Assembly: GCA_004295045.1 (NCBI GenBank)
Contig: SHND01000039.1
Span: 1 to 64,000, forward strand
Reading direction: 5' to 3'
DNA from: Chloroflexota bacterium
GTDB taxonomy: Bacteria; Chloroflexota; Anaerolineae; UBA4142; SHND01
Length of the DNA stretch: 64,000 nt
The notes beneath the pieces were generated by a model. It searched no databases, was not told where the DNA came from, and saw nothing but the letters and a program-made list of their open reading frames with translations. Position numbers and translations under genes: made by a program. Of the stretch, positions 23,178 to 32,738 are shown piece after piece (the stretch's first letter is position 1; each line of letters opens with the position of its first letter).

Positions 23178-24992
23178 CTATTTCTCGGTTTTGAAAAAGG
23201 CGCGTCCGCCTTCGACGATGACCAAATAGGCGGCAGTGTAACCAATCACGCGCAAACCGACAAAGGTAAATTCATCGTTCAGCGCGCGTTCGGCGAGATT
23301 GTGCGTGACCAAAAACCAGTGCGAAATGTTCAGTGTCATCAACACGTAACCGATGGCTAAGAGCACGCGGCTTGCGTTTGGAAAGATTGGCGAAGTTCCA
23401 TTTACGCGCCAGCGTCCGCCCGCCGTCAACACCGCCCACAAAATGCCGAACGCGGTGTACGAAATTCCCGCAATGCCGAAAAAGAGCGCGAGCGGATTGT
23501 CCAAAAAATCGGTAAAGTGCAGCAGCCACGCAAAAAGCGCGAGCGCCAATAATCTGAGCGCGCGGTCATTGTTCAATTCGCGGCGCGCGAGCCAATACAG
23601 CGTTAGCGCGGTGAATCCCAACAGCAGCCACAACTCGACATCGGCAAAACTGTAGCGCAGCATTTGCAAGGGGCGTCCATTTTGCATCAACCAGTACACC
23701 AATTGCGTCCATGCCAAAAGCATACCGAACGCGGCGATTGAAAAACGCGCGCGTCGAATTCCATAAATCACCATGCCCAAGCCCGCCGCGCTCAAACTCA
23801 AATACAACACATCGCGCCATGTGGAGCCCAAGTTCAACACAGGCGCCGCGGCAAGACTGACCGCTTGCAATGTGTTGGGGTCCCACGTTTGCGTGGCGAG
23901 CAGCGTAAAAATCACTTGCGCCAAAAAAATGATGCCGATGGCGATGACACTGACAAACACCAACAATGGCGGCGCAACGATGAGCAGCACAATTCCTAAT
24001 TTCCATTTCAACGTCACCTCATCGCCGAACGTATGCCGCCGCCGCCACCACGCTATCGGAATCAAACAGCTGACCGCTAACGCCGCGCCGCTCCATGCGA
24101 GAATTTGCGCGGTCGAAACGCCCGGCAAAAATTCTTGCCACAGCACCGTGACCCAGCGATACAACAAGAACGCGCCCAACAAAACAACAATCATCCAACG
24201 CCGCGCGTATTGCCGCGTCGCCTGCGCGCCCCACCCGGTAAAGGTGATGCCGAACTCTATAATTTCCGCGCCCGAAAGACAAATCAATGGCAGAATCAAA
24301 TTGCGCGGATTGACGATTGCTTCTGCTGCCAGATAACCGGTCGCCAAATCCACTGTGCCAAGCAGCGTGGCTTGCACCGCGCCCAAGAGCAGCAGCAGAA
24401 ACAAACCAGAGACGCTCCCAAACACAATTCCAAATTCAACCGTAATGGAAAACGCGCGGCGCGGCAGCAAAATAAACGCGAGCAGCAGCGCAAGCCAACA
24501 CAGCGCCGCGCCGCCAACGATGAGCGCGAACGAAAGCGTATTTTGAACCGCAAGAGTTGCGAGCGCGCCGAGCGCGCCGGTTGGCACACCCACCAACACA
24601 AAACTCGAAAAAATTCCCCAGCGCGCCCAACGCTGAATGTGCAGCGCGCTCGTGAGAATCAAACTCCACGCCAAAATCACCGCGAGCAATGCCAGCGGCA
24701 CCGCCGTAGAGGGCACAAAAATCGCGCGCGCGGAACTTGAAGAAAGCGGCAGCTGCTCCAACGCGCCACTTGTGCGCAAGGGGTCGTTGAACAAAATACT
24801 CGCGATAAATCCAAAGACCAGCACAAGTCCCGTCAACGCGATCACGCGCGGCACGCGCGCCAAATGGCGAATGTCAATGAATCCCGATTTGAGCGAATCC
24901 CACGCAAAGATGCGGAGCGCGCCGTACAAAATTTTGCCCAGCGCATTTAACAACGCCGCGAAATTTCTCTGTGATGGCAGCGCGCGATTCAT
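23178..24992 (-). CDS. Polytopic membrane protein of unknown function
   Basis: This protein of about 604 residues has roughly 14-15 hydrophobic helices spread over its whole length, joined by short loops. The ATG at 24992 overlaps the stop of the propeller gene upstream (ATGA), so the two are translated together. A possible clue is EIIEFGITFTGWGAQ in a mid-protein loop and the repeated clusters of aromatic residues at helix ends. I recognise no transporter or enzyme signature. Being last in a run that begins with a NERD helicase and McrBC genes, it may be an accessory membrane partner of the propeller protein. Confidence 0.8.
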   Translation of the reverse strand: MNRALPSQRNFAALLNALGKILYGALRIFAWDSLKSGFIDIRHLARVPRVIALTGLVLVFGFIASILFNDPLRTSGALEQLPLSSSSARAIFVPSTAVPLALLAVILAWSLILTSALHIQRWARWGIFSSFVLVGVPTGALGALATLAVQNTLSFALIVGGAALCWLALLLAFILLPRRAFSITVEFGIVFGSVSGLFLLLLLGAVQATLLGTVDLATGYLAAEAIVNPRNLILPLICLSGAEIIEFGITFTGWGAQATRQYARRWMIVVLLGAFLLYRWVTVLWQEFLPGVSTAQILAWSGAALAVSCLIPIAWWRRRHTFGDEVTLKWKLGIVLLIVAPPLLVFVSVIAIGIIFLAQVIFTLLATQTWDPNTLQAVSLAAAPVLNLGSTWRDVLYLSLSAAGLGMVIYGIRRARFSIAAFGMLLAWTQLVYWLMQNGRPLQMLRYSFADVELWLLLGFTALTLYWLARRELNNDRALRLLALALFAWLLHFTDFLDNPLALFFGIAGISYTAFGILWAVLTAGGRWRVNGTSPIFPNASRVLLAIGYVLMTLNISHWFLVTHNLAERALNDEFTFVGLRVIGYTAAYLVIVEGGRAFFKTEK

Positions 24993-26842
24993 TCCGCAGT
25001 CCCTTCCCAACGGAACAGCGCGCCATCGAAAAAGCCCGCGAACAACGCGCGTCCATCGCTGCTCAAACCTGCGTTCGAGGAGGCGTCCCCGATTTCAAGT
25101 TCTGCGTTCAGCGTTCCCGTGTCTGCGTTCAAGCCAATCACATCCTCAGAGGTTAATTGCCACAGCTGCTTGCCGAATAAAATCAGCGCGCCGCGCAAAT
25201 TGCGCGTGGGGTCATAATGCCGCCACATGATTGCGCCGTTCGCCGCGTCCAGCGCGAAAATCTCATTTGTCAACGCCACGTAAATTCGTCCGTCCGCCAC
25301 AATCGGCTGCCCAACCACCGCGCCGCTCAGATTGGTCTGCCACACTTCATCGCCCGTTGCCTTTTCCAACGCCGACACCGTGCCGCCATCATCGGCAACA
25401 AAAATCATTTCCGCGTTTTCGGAAACGCGCGTGAGAATAGCTTTCTCCGCCGCAAACTTCCAACGTTGACTGCCCGTGCGCGCATCAAGCGCATACAAAA
25501 CGCCATTCGCGCTGCTCACATAAACGCTCGAATCGGAAACAACGGGCGGCGCAACGATGGGACTGCTTGTTGGAAACGTCCAACGTAAAATTCCGGTGTC
25601 CGCATCCAACGCGTACAGATGTTTATCTTCGGAAGTCGCGTACACGACGCCATCCTTTGCGGCGGGCGGCGCGGAAACAATATCGTTCGTGCGAAACGCC
25701 CACACGAACGCGCCGTCGGCGAGACGCAGCGCGTACACTTTTTTATCCGCAGAGCCGAAATAGACCAAGCCATTCACCACACTCGGCGTACTGAAAACGG
25801 CGTCGGCTGCCTGAAAGCGCCATTGTTCCGCTTGCGTTGTGGGATTGAACGCAACCAATGCCCCGCTCGCCGTTCCGTACAGCAACACCTCGCCCGCCGG
25901 AATAATTTCTGTGGTGATGCCATTGCTGGTGATGTGTTCTTGATAGCGCAGCGTTTCCGTCAGCGTCAAAGTTGGATTGTCGGGAAAGGTGCGGTTGCTT
26001 TCAAAACTGGGACCGCCGACTCCGGGGAACGGCGCGCTGCCTTTGATAAAATCGCCAATGCTCGCGGCAACGATTTCGGCGCGCTCGGCGCCGGGCGTTC
26101 CCTGTGTTGTCGTTTCATCCAGCGCTTGTCCAATGCCCGCGCAAAACGTGGTGTCCGATGCGCTTTGGATTTCCAAAAAAGCGAGCGTCGTGTGCGTTTG
26201 AATGCAATCACGCAATTCGCCGAGCGCGGTGTTGATTTGTGCGCGCGGCATTTGTGTCAATGAAAAGGTGTACGGAATTTCTGTATTCAATGTTCCGGTA
26301 AAATTTTGCGTCGGCGCGCGCAGGTCGAGCGCCGGCAACGGCGGCTCGATGGCAACATCGTTCACTGCGAACACATCAATCCGTTCCGCGCCGAGAATCG
26401 CCAACGTTTTGGTTTGCGTCAACGGCTTGCCTTGCGCGTCATATTCCACATCGCGCAGAATGACGGAATCAATCGCCGAAAGCGCGCGCAGCGCCGCCGT
26501 GGGGTCGGGCTGCAAAACATCCACGTTGGCGGCGCGGAAAAACGCGCTGGTCAACGACAATGGAAGCGCCTGTCCGAGTTGATTGGCAGGCAAACGCTGC
26601 ACGTTGCGCGCGCGATACGTGACCGTGCCATCGGGTTTCGTGACGCGATAAACGAACGCGGCGCCATTCGGCAGCGGGAAAAATTTGTCAACGGGCAAAG
26701 CAGCGCGCGGCGCAAGCTGTGACCACAACGCCACAATCGCCAACGCGACAACGCCGAGCGCGATGGCGATGAAAGCGACGCTGAACCAAGAATTGTCGCG
26801 GGGATGCGCGGGAATTGAATCAATCGCAGAATTTGGACTCAT
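24989..26842 (-). CDS. Membrane-anchored PQQ-like beta-propeller protein
   Basis: This 617-residue protein has one N-terminal transmembrane helix (about 19-42, FSVAFIAIALGVVALAIVALW), an unassigned region (50-310), and then a propeller of PQQ/BamB-type repeats (about 325-610: ALRLADGAFVWAF, YALDADTGILRWTF, YALDARTGSQRWKF, SALEKATGDEVWQT, FALDAANGAIMWRH, IGLNADTGTLNAEL). It should project outside the cytoplasmic membrane. The start overlaps the McrB-like stop codon (ATGA), and the stop overlaps the next membrane gene, so it is tightly bound to both. No catalytic residues are evident. Confidence 0.85.
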   Translation of the reverse strand: MSPNSAIDSIPAHPRDNSWFSVAFIAIALGVVALAIVALWSQLAPRAALPVDKFFPLPNGAAFVYRVTKPDGTVTYRARNVQRLPANQLGQALPLSLTSAFFRAANVDVLQPDPTAALRALSAIDSVILRDVEYDAQGKPLTQTKTLAILGAERIDVFAVNDVAIEPPLPALDLRAPTQNFTGTLNTEIPYTFSLTQMPRAQINTALGELRDCIQTHTTLAFLEIQSASDTTFCAGIGQALDETTTQGTPGAERAEIVAASIGDFIKGSAPFPGVGGPSFESNRTFPDNPTLTLTETLRYQEHITSNGITTEIIPAGEVLLYGTASGALVAFNPTTQAEQWRFQAADAVFSTPSVVNGLVYFGSADKKVYALRLADGAFVWAFRTNDIVSAPPAAKDGVVYATSEDKHLYALDADTGILRWTFPTSSPIVAPPVVSDSSVYVSSANGVLYALDARTGSQRWKFAAEKAILTRVSENAEMIFVADDGGTVSALEKATGDEVWQTNLSGAVVGQPIVADGRIYVALTNEIFALDAANGAIMWRHYDPTRNLRGALILFGKQLWQLTSEDVIGLNADTGTLNAELEIGDASSNAGLSSDGRALFAGFFDGALFRWEGTAE

Positions 26843-29439
26843 GTGACAGGTTTGTAGATTGCGCGCAGCGCGTTTAGAAATGCTTGGTCATCGCTTTCAA
26901 ATTTTTGTAAATCAAAATGTTCAGTTTCCGTGTCGAGCATTTCGGGAGCGCCACCTTCCCAAATTTTCGCCTCCGGACGCTTTTCGAAAAATGCTGTTCC
27001 TAACACCGCGCGCAGACGCTGGTCGTCGTTGTAAAAATATTCTTGCAACAGCGGCACGACGCGATGGTACCACGCGAAACGCAAATTGTCCGCGTTCTCT
27101 AAATTCATCAAGTAACTGTGACCGAGTTGATGGTCTCGATCCAAGAGCGCAGTGATGCGCGCATTCATACGTTCCAAAAGCGCGCGCAAATCTACGCCCG
27201 CGACATTTTCACTCACCTTTTCCAGTAGCGGCATCATCTCTACAAAAGTAAAACGGCGGCGCAGCGCAATGTCGAGCAGCGCAATCGAACGGTCGGCGGT
27301 GTTCATGGTGCCGAGAATGTACACGTTGGCTGGCACGCCAAATTCCTGCTGTGAGTACGACAAACGCACTTTCAATTCATAATCTTCGCCCAAGCGTTTA
27401 TCATCCTCAATCAACGTAATCAATTCGCCAAACACTTTCGAGATGTTGGCGCGGTTGATTTCATCAATGATGAGGAGATAGTTGTTTTGGGGGTCGCGCA
27501 TGGCGCGTTCACAAATTTTCTTGAACACACCGGACATGACGCGGTATTGCACAAACGTCGCGTCATCTTCGGGTTCGAGTGGTTTCAATCCTTCGACAAA
27601 TTCTTCATAAGCAAAGGATTGGTGAAAGGTAATGAAATCAAAAAACTGATTGATGTCTATTTGTTGTGATGACGGATTTCGCCACGCCTCGAATGTTTGA
27701 GCAAGATTATCGTTCGCCCATGCTTTCCCTTCATCCGTCAAGAACCATTCGCTGGCTGCTGATTTGGCAAAGAGAAATGGATCGCGTCGATTGGTAAAAC
27801 GGACTGTTTCAACATTCGGGCTGGTATGCGTTTGCAGATATGACCACAACGTATTGGCAACATTCTTTTCTCGTTGCTTGAACTGCATCATCAATCGGAT
27901 CGGTTCGCTGTCGAGCAATTCTTGGACGCGGAAATGCGTCTTGGGCGCGCCCAGAATCATAGTCAACGCAATGGCTTCATACCAATTAAGTTCAGAGACC
28001 AACGCCAGGTGTTGTTCTTGAACCGGAACTGCTTTTCGCAGCTGGGGCGCGAGAAACGCATCTCGAAAACGTTGGACGTTGTAGGTCTTGCCCGTGCCGG
28101 GCGGTCCGTAGAGGATGATGTTGCGCGTTTCCTTGCATATCCCCATCAAATTTTGAACTTGGCGCGATTCAGTTTGGATAGGCACATTCGAGTTTGAAAA
28201 TTCTCCTCGTTCTAATTTTTCGATTTCTGAAAGCAATTCTGGATGTTGTTCTGCGTATGCTTGTTTGATTTTTGCCCATTGCGCTGGCTTGACTGGCGCA
28301 GCCGTCTGCTGCCCAAATTGAAAATCAACATGCACGGGTGCGATGATGCGCCAATCCACGCGACGCGCATGGCGCATTTGAGAATTTGTGCTCGGATTTT
28401 GAGGGTCATTTGGTGGAATATAGTTACTTGTGACGATTCCAATACCTACTACATCCGTCAGTCCTTGATTGGCTACGACAAGACTGTTGGCTTTGATTTC
28501 ATGCACAAAATTCCAGATGGACGCAGCGCCGCCAGCGCCAACTCCAACGGCTGTCAGAGCTTGCTCAATCTCTTGTTTGTTGGAGAACTCGCGAAGATCG
28601 CGGTTCCCCAAATTACTCCAACCGATGACAATACAATTCCGCACACGACACATCTCCCATTCACTTGCGCCGCGTCCGGGGGCGATTTTCCAAATCGCGT
28701 GTCCAGAAAATTGATGCTCTGCCTTTGCATCCTCTTCGAGCTCATCCTCTTTATCGGAACCACGGTCGCGATTTATCCATAACGCGGAATGCGTGTCCAC
28801 AAGGTCCGGCGAGTAACCGAGCTCCTCGCCAAACGCAGCTTGCAGCCCCAACATGTTTTGCATATACGATTCGTATTTTTCACCCGCCGAGTCTCCGGAG
28901 ATTGGTGCAATATTCCACTTGCGCGCCGCATTGCCCATGAGAGTCGCGCGATAAAAAGTACACTTGTCCGGAAACGCTGCTGTGAGAAATATAGAAATAA
29001 GTGCCAGATGAATTTTCTTGCGCGGGTCATTGAGCGCCACACCTATTTCCGAATCCACTTGCTCCTTGAACCAATTAACGCGCGTGACGAGTGATTCGGA
29101 GCCATACAAGAGACGCAGAAACAACTCTTGTAAACGTTCATTCGTTACATCCGCAACATATTTGCGAATATCATCGGCTGTCCTGAAATCCGCGAGATTG
29201 CTTATTTCTTTTGAGCACTCCCGCAGCGCCGCTTGCAGCTTTTCTTTGAACTGTGGGTTCTCTATCTCTGCGCGTGCAAGCACTGCACCCAAAACGCGAA
29301 TGAGCCGCTTTTTGTATGCGCGCTCTTCGCTGTCAAGTCTACCATCCCGTTCAAACTCTTGAAAGGCTGCAACCGCCCGCCTAAACTCTTCAGTGTTTCC
29401 TATTTTGATGGAACTCGAATCTTGGTGATTCACACTCAT
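26839..29439 (-). CDS. mcrB: McrB-like AAA+ GTPase with EVE-like domain
   Basis: This 866-residue protein has an N-terminal helical region (1-230) and then an EVE/PUA-like module (about 245-370; FSGHAIWKIAPGRGASEWE, IVIGWSNLG, WRIIAPVHVD), a fold used to recognise modified bases. The AAA+ motor follows with P-loop YGPPGTGKTYN (about 444-454), Walker B LLIIDEINRANISKVFGEL (about 655-673) and the McrB signature GTMNTADRSIALLDIALRRRF. It should be the GTP-driven translocase of a type IV (McrBC) restriction system with the McrC nuclease encoded directly upstream. The starts ATG 29439 (overlapping mcrC) and GTG 29433 are both possible; the GTG has better spacing to GAGGAGG. Confidence 0.93.
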   Translation of the reverse strand: MSVNHQDSSSIKIGNTEEFRRAVAAFQEFERDGRLDSEERAYKKRLIRVLGAVLARAEIENPQFKEKLQAALRECSKEISNLADFRTADDIRKYVADVTNERLQELFLRLLYGSESLVTRVNWFKEQVDSEIGVALNDPRKKIHLALISIFLTAAFPDKCTFYRATLMGNAARKWNIAPISGDSAGEKYESYMQNMLGLQAAFGEELGYSPDLVDTHSALWINRDRGSDKEDELEEDAKAEHQFSGHAIWKIAPGRGASEWEMCRVRNCIVIGWSNLGNRDLREFSNKQEIEQALTAVGVGAGGAASIWNFVHEIKANSLVVANQGLTDVVGIGIVTSNYIPPNDPQNPSTNSQMRHARRVDWRIIAPVHVDFQFGQQTAAPVKPAQWAKIKQAYAEQHPELLSEIEKLERGEFSNSNVPIQTESRQVQNLMGICKETRNIILYGPPGTGKTYNVQRFRDAFLAPQLRKAVPVQEQHLALVSELNWYEAIALTMILGAPKTHFRVQELLDSEPIRLMMQFKQREKNVANTLWSYLQTHTSPNVETVRFTNRRDPFLFAKSAASEWFLTDEGKAWANDNLAQTFEAWRNPSSQQIDINQFFDFITFHQSFAYEEFVEGLKPLEPEDDATFVQYRVMSGVFKKICERAMRDPQNNYLLIIDEINRANISKVFGELITLIEDDKRLGEDYELKVRLSYSQQEFGVPANVYILGTMNTADRSIALLDIALRRRFTFVEMMPLLEKVSENVAGVDLRALLERMNARITALLDRDHQLGHSYLMNLENADNLRFAWYHRVVPLLQEYFYNDDQRLRAVLGTAFFEKRPEAKIWEGGAPEMLDTETEHFDLQKFESDDQAFLNALRAIYKPVT

Positions 29440-30725
29440 TCCTCCTCGAAAATCTTCTTTAACTCTTTTGCCAATTCGTTTCTCGCTTCTCGCCTCCCCA
29501 AATCCCCCCGCACATCCACCGTCGCCACGCGAATCGTTTCCTGTGTCCCCGCCACCTTAAATTTTTGATTCACCACTTCTAGCATATCCGCCGTTTGCGG
29601 ATAGAGCAAGACAATATGCGGACAGTGATAGCGTTGCGAGTAAGCGTACATCTGATAAAAGTCGGATTGGCTCGCGCCAAAATTATTTTTATTCAAATCG
29701 AGCGTTTTGTATTTTGTGTCAACCAAAAGGGGAAACGAGTTTTCGACACGCACCGCGAGGTCGGGTTTCAATTGAAAAACATTTTTCTCGTGATGTGTTG
29801 CTAGATACGTTGTCGCGCCGCGCGTTTGCGCGAGCAAGTCCGCGTTCGGAAACTGCGGTAAAATTTCGTCGCGGTGGCGGCGAATGAAATTGACGAGGAA
29901 TCCTTCAAACAATGCGTTCATGTCCAAGACGAACGCGAACGTTTCTACATCGCGCGCCGCGAGTTGCAACGAACGCTGCGCGAGAAACAAACGCGCGAGA
30001 TTCAACAACGGCGCGAACCGTTCGTTCAAACGCGTAATGAGCGTGGGCGGCGCGTCGTCAACACTCAGCGTCGAAACTAGCGTCACTTCATCGAGCCACT
30101 GCCGCAATTCACCAAGCCGCTGCCGATTGTGCGCGTCGCGCGTGAGATGCCACAAGCGTTCCACCACAAAACGAAAGACGCGATTCAGCGCGTTATCGCT
30201 CGTAAATTCATCGTACGCGACAAAGAAACGATGCTGCTGCAACGGGTGGCGCAGCTGTTCGCCGATGCGCCATTTGCCCTTTAACAGTGGCAATTCGTCC
30301 TCGACGCGTTGATAATTGCGTTGCGCGCCGCGCTGCCATTCGGCTTGCAAATGCGTCGCAAACAAACGCGTCAAAATTTCAAACCAGTCCGCGTTTTGTT
30401 TCAACAAGGGCGCGAGCGCGTGTTCGCGGATTTGCAGATCATTCGCGTACGCGAGCATGTGAAGCAGATTACGCGTCGCTTCCTGCGTCTGCGCTTTTTT
30501 ATCCGCGCTGCGATACATTTTCGGCAAAATCTGGAACGTCTCTGCGCCGAGCCGCACCACGCCCACATATTCCGCCGCCTGCAATTTCTTTTTGCCGTGG
30601 TCAAACGTCGCGCGCAAAACGTCCACGCTATACGCGCGATTCAAACGCGTGAGCGCGGCGAACGCGCGTTCATTCCACGCGTATTCCAATGATTCGTGTT
30701 CAAAACAGATTTGCGCGCGTGACAT
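29436..30725 (-). CDS. mcrC: McrC-like nuclease subunit
   Basis: This 429-residue protein has the McrC N-terminal domain (VGVVRLGAETFQILPKMY, LLHMLAYANDL) and a C-terminal PD-(D/E)xK nuclease core: LDMNALFEGFL with the conserved Glu, then LKPDLAV and LLVDTKYK (about 320-340) with the catalytic Asp and Lys, and SDFYQMYAYSQRY. It overlaps mcrB by ATGA. Together they would cut DNA carrying modified cytosine or other modified bases. Confidence 0.93.
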   Translation of the reverse strand: MSRAQICFEHESLEYAWNERAFAALTRLNRAYSVDVLRATFDHGKKKLQAAEYVGVVRLGAETFQILPKMYRSADKKAQTQEATRNLLHMLAYANDLQIREHALAPLLKQNADWFEILTRLFATHLQAEWQRGAQRNYQRVEDELPLLKGKWRIGEQLRHPLQQHRFFVAYDEFTSDNALNRVFRFVVERLWHLTRDAHNRQRLGELRQWLDEVTLVSTLSVDDAPPTLITRLNERFAPLLNLARLFLAQRSLQLAARDVETFAFVLDMNALFEGFLVNFIRRHRDEILPQFPNADLLAQTRGATTYLATHHEKNVFQLKPDLAVRVENSFPLLVDTKYKTLDLNKNNFGASQSDFYQMYAYSQRYHCPHIVLLYPQTADMLEVVNQKFKVAGTQETIRVATVDVRGDLGRREARNELAKELKKIFEEE

Positions 30726-30779
30726 GCTGTTTTTATTCTAACATTTCGGATTTGTGCGCTAGAGAGCGCACACTACGCG

Positions 30780-30842
30780 AGGTTGTGCATTGTGCATTGT
30801 GCATTGTGCATTCTGCATTCGTCCCTCATCCCTCATCCTCCA
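30780..30842. repeat. GTGCATT array and CATCCCT repeats upstream of mcrC
   Basis: Four perfect ATTGTGC heptamers and a CTGCATT unit are followed by TCATCCC units. They overlap the end of the helicase gene and the gap before mcrC. Confidence 0.85.
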
Positions 30843-32535
30843 ACTCCAACCCCGCCTTTTCAAACGCGCGCTGCACGGCGCCGATGCCGTGACGATTCAA
30901 CAGCACGATGAGTTGATGTTTCGCGCGCGAACAGCCGACATAGAGCAAGCGGTCAAAATCTACCGTCTTCCACGTTTCGAGCCATGCCTGGTCAATTTCC
31001 GCGAGGAGGACGACGGACGCTTCCAATCCTTTGAACGCCGAAACGCTTGTCCAATTCACCTGTCCGTCGGGCGGCGGATACGTTTTCGTCAACGGAGGTT
31101 TGCGCGATGGTTCGCGCGCGCTCAATGCGCTCCTTTCATTCAACGCGGTGAGGACGACGATTTCGTTGGTCGGAATTTTTTCGCGTTCGATGAGGCGCAA
31201 TAAAATTGCGTCCACCAACGCGCGCAATTCATCCGCTGTTTCGTACCAATGATATTCAATCGGCGCGCCGACCGGACCCGCCGCTTCGGGAATTTCTTCC
31301 GACTTGTAAAATTGCGTCACGGCTTGATGAATGTGCTGCGTGTTGCGGCAGTTGCGCGTGAGCGGAAACGCTTCGCCCGGAATCGGCATGGCGCGTTCGC
31401 GCGAATAGATGCGCTGATTGTCGTCATAGAAAATGTACAAGATGCCGTTCTCGCGGTCTTGCAGCAACTGCAAAATAGATTTCCACCACGCCGCGCGAAA
31501 ATCTTGCCCTTCGTCAATGATGACCGCGTCGTAACGCGTCGTGTCCGTTTCCAACGCGCGTTCCAACGCCTCGGGCAATGCGGCGTAATAAGTTTGGTCG
31601 TCCGATTTCGGCGGCAGTGTCTTGGCGCGTTTCGCAAACTCTTCGCATACCGCGTGATAGCGCAGCACGGTGATGTTCGGATGCGCGCGCAGTTGTTTTC
31701 GCAAGCGCGACTCGAGCAGACGATTGTAACAGGTGAGCAGCACTTTGAAACCGCGCGCGCCGAGCCGTTTCGCCTTTTCGACGGCGAGCATCGTTTTGCC
31801 CGAACCCGCGCAGCCGCAAATTTTCGCGCGGCGTTGACGATTCAAATGGTCGAGGACGCGATATTGTTCGCGCGTCAGTTCAATAATTTGTTCGTCCTCG
31901 TCATTGAATTGACTCCACAACGGAATTCGCAATTCAATCGTCTTGCCCAACAAATCAAAGAGCGCGTCGCGTAACTGCTGCGCGGTTACGTTGCGTGTGG
32001 GCATGTCGGCGCGCCAATACGCCATCGCGTTTTGCGTCCACGCGTTCACATCGCGCAGCGCGTTTTTGTCCAGCACAAGTTCGCGCGCAATGTCCCACTC
32101 ACTCCATTGCGCGGGCAGCGGCGCGTCGCAAAATGCAACCGCGTGTCCAATCGTAAAACGCGAATTTTTCAGCGCGGGCATCGCGCGAAATTCTTGGACG
32201 AGGCGATGTTTGCTTTTCATCGCCTGCTCAATCGGGCTTGATTTCAAACGATGCCGCACGCCGTCGCCGCCGATGCTGTACCACGTTTGCGTGGCGCGCT
32301 CGTAAATAATTTCGCCGCCTTTGGCTTCGAGGACGAGAACGCCGTGCTGCGGATGCGCGATCACGAAATCGGCTTCGCCGTCGCGCGGGCGACCCGCTTC
32401 ATCTTTGCCGTGCCAGTTGACGTGATGAAAAACGAGAAAGGCGTTATCGAGTTGTTCTTGAAATGCGCGGAATAATTTGCGTTCGGCGCTGCTCGCAGTG
32501 TCATCGCCGATGCGCGGAGGAAACATTTGTGCCAT
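30826..32535 (-). CDS. NERD-domain superfamily 1 helicase (UvrD/Rep-like)
   Basis: This 569-residue protein starts with a NERD nuclease-related domain (about 12-130; GEADFVIAHPQHGVLVLEAKGGEI has the Asp/Glu-Lys of the nuclease core). A UvrD-type helicase follows with Walker A GCAGSGKTMLAVEKA (about 241), motif II VIIDEGQDF (about 338), motif III FYDDNQRIYS, and VNWTSVSAFKGLEASVVLLAEID and LLYVGCSRAKHQLIVLL near the C-terminus (motifs V and VI). It is the first gene of the McrBC run with a consensus promoter just upstream and a good GGAG site. Such NERD helicases are common in defence islands; a repair role is an alternative. Confidence 0.9.
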   Translation of the reverse strand: MAQMFPPRIGDDTASSAERKLFRAFQEQLDNAFLVFHHVNWHGKDEAGRPRDGEADFVIAHPQHGVLVLEAKGGEIIYERATQTWYSIGGDGVRHRLKSSPIEQAMKSKHRLVQEFRAMPALKNSRFTIGHAVAFCDAPLPAQWSEWDIARELVLDKNALRDVNAWTQNAMAYWRADMPTRNVTAQQLRDALFDLLGKTIELRIPLWSQFNDEDEQIIELTREQYRVLDHLNRQRRAKICGCAGSGKTMLAVEKAKRLGARGFKVLLTCYNRLLESRLRKQLRAHPNITVLRYHAVCEEFAKRAKTLPPKSDDQTYYAALPEALERALETDTTRYDAVIIDEGQDFRAAWWKSILQLLQDRENGILYIFYDDNQRIYSRERAMPIPGEAFPLTRNCRNTQHIHQAVTQFYKSEEIPEAAGPVGAPIEYHWYETADELRALVDAILLRLIEREKIPTNEIVVLTALNERSALSAREPSRKPPLTKTYPPPDGQVNWTSVSAFKGLEASVVLLAEIDQAWLETWKTVDFDRLLYVGCSRAKHQLIVLLNRHGIGAVQRAFEKAGLELEDEG

Positions 32536-32570
32536 CTAAATTTCTCCAAATAAAAAAATTTATGTGTGCG

Positions 32571-32599
32571 AGTATAGTCGCCGCGCGCAAGATTGTCAA
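32571..32599 (-). promoter_or_regulatory. Sigma-70-type promoter of the NERD-helicase/McrBC run
   Basis: TTGACA (32599-32594), 17-nt spacer, TATACT (32576-32571) on the minus strand, followed by TTTGGAGAAATTTAG before the ATG of the helicase gene. This is the best match to a housekeeping promoter in the region. Confidence 0.85.
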
Positions 32600-32738
32600 T
32601 GAAAAATCTGTCCCTCGTCCGCGCGTCGGTCAAGGCATTCTCTATTCAACCGCATACCATTTTTGCATGCAAAACGCGTTTATAATAGATGCTGTACAGT
32701 TCGCGCGTGCGCTTGCATTTTTTCAGGCGGAGCAAATT

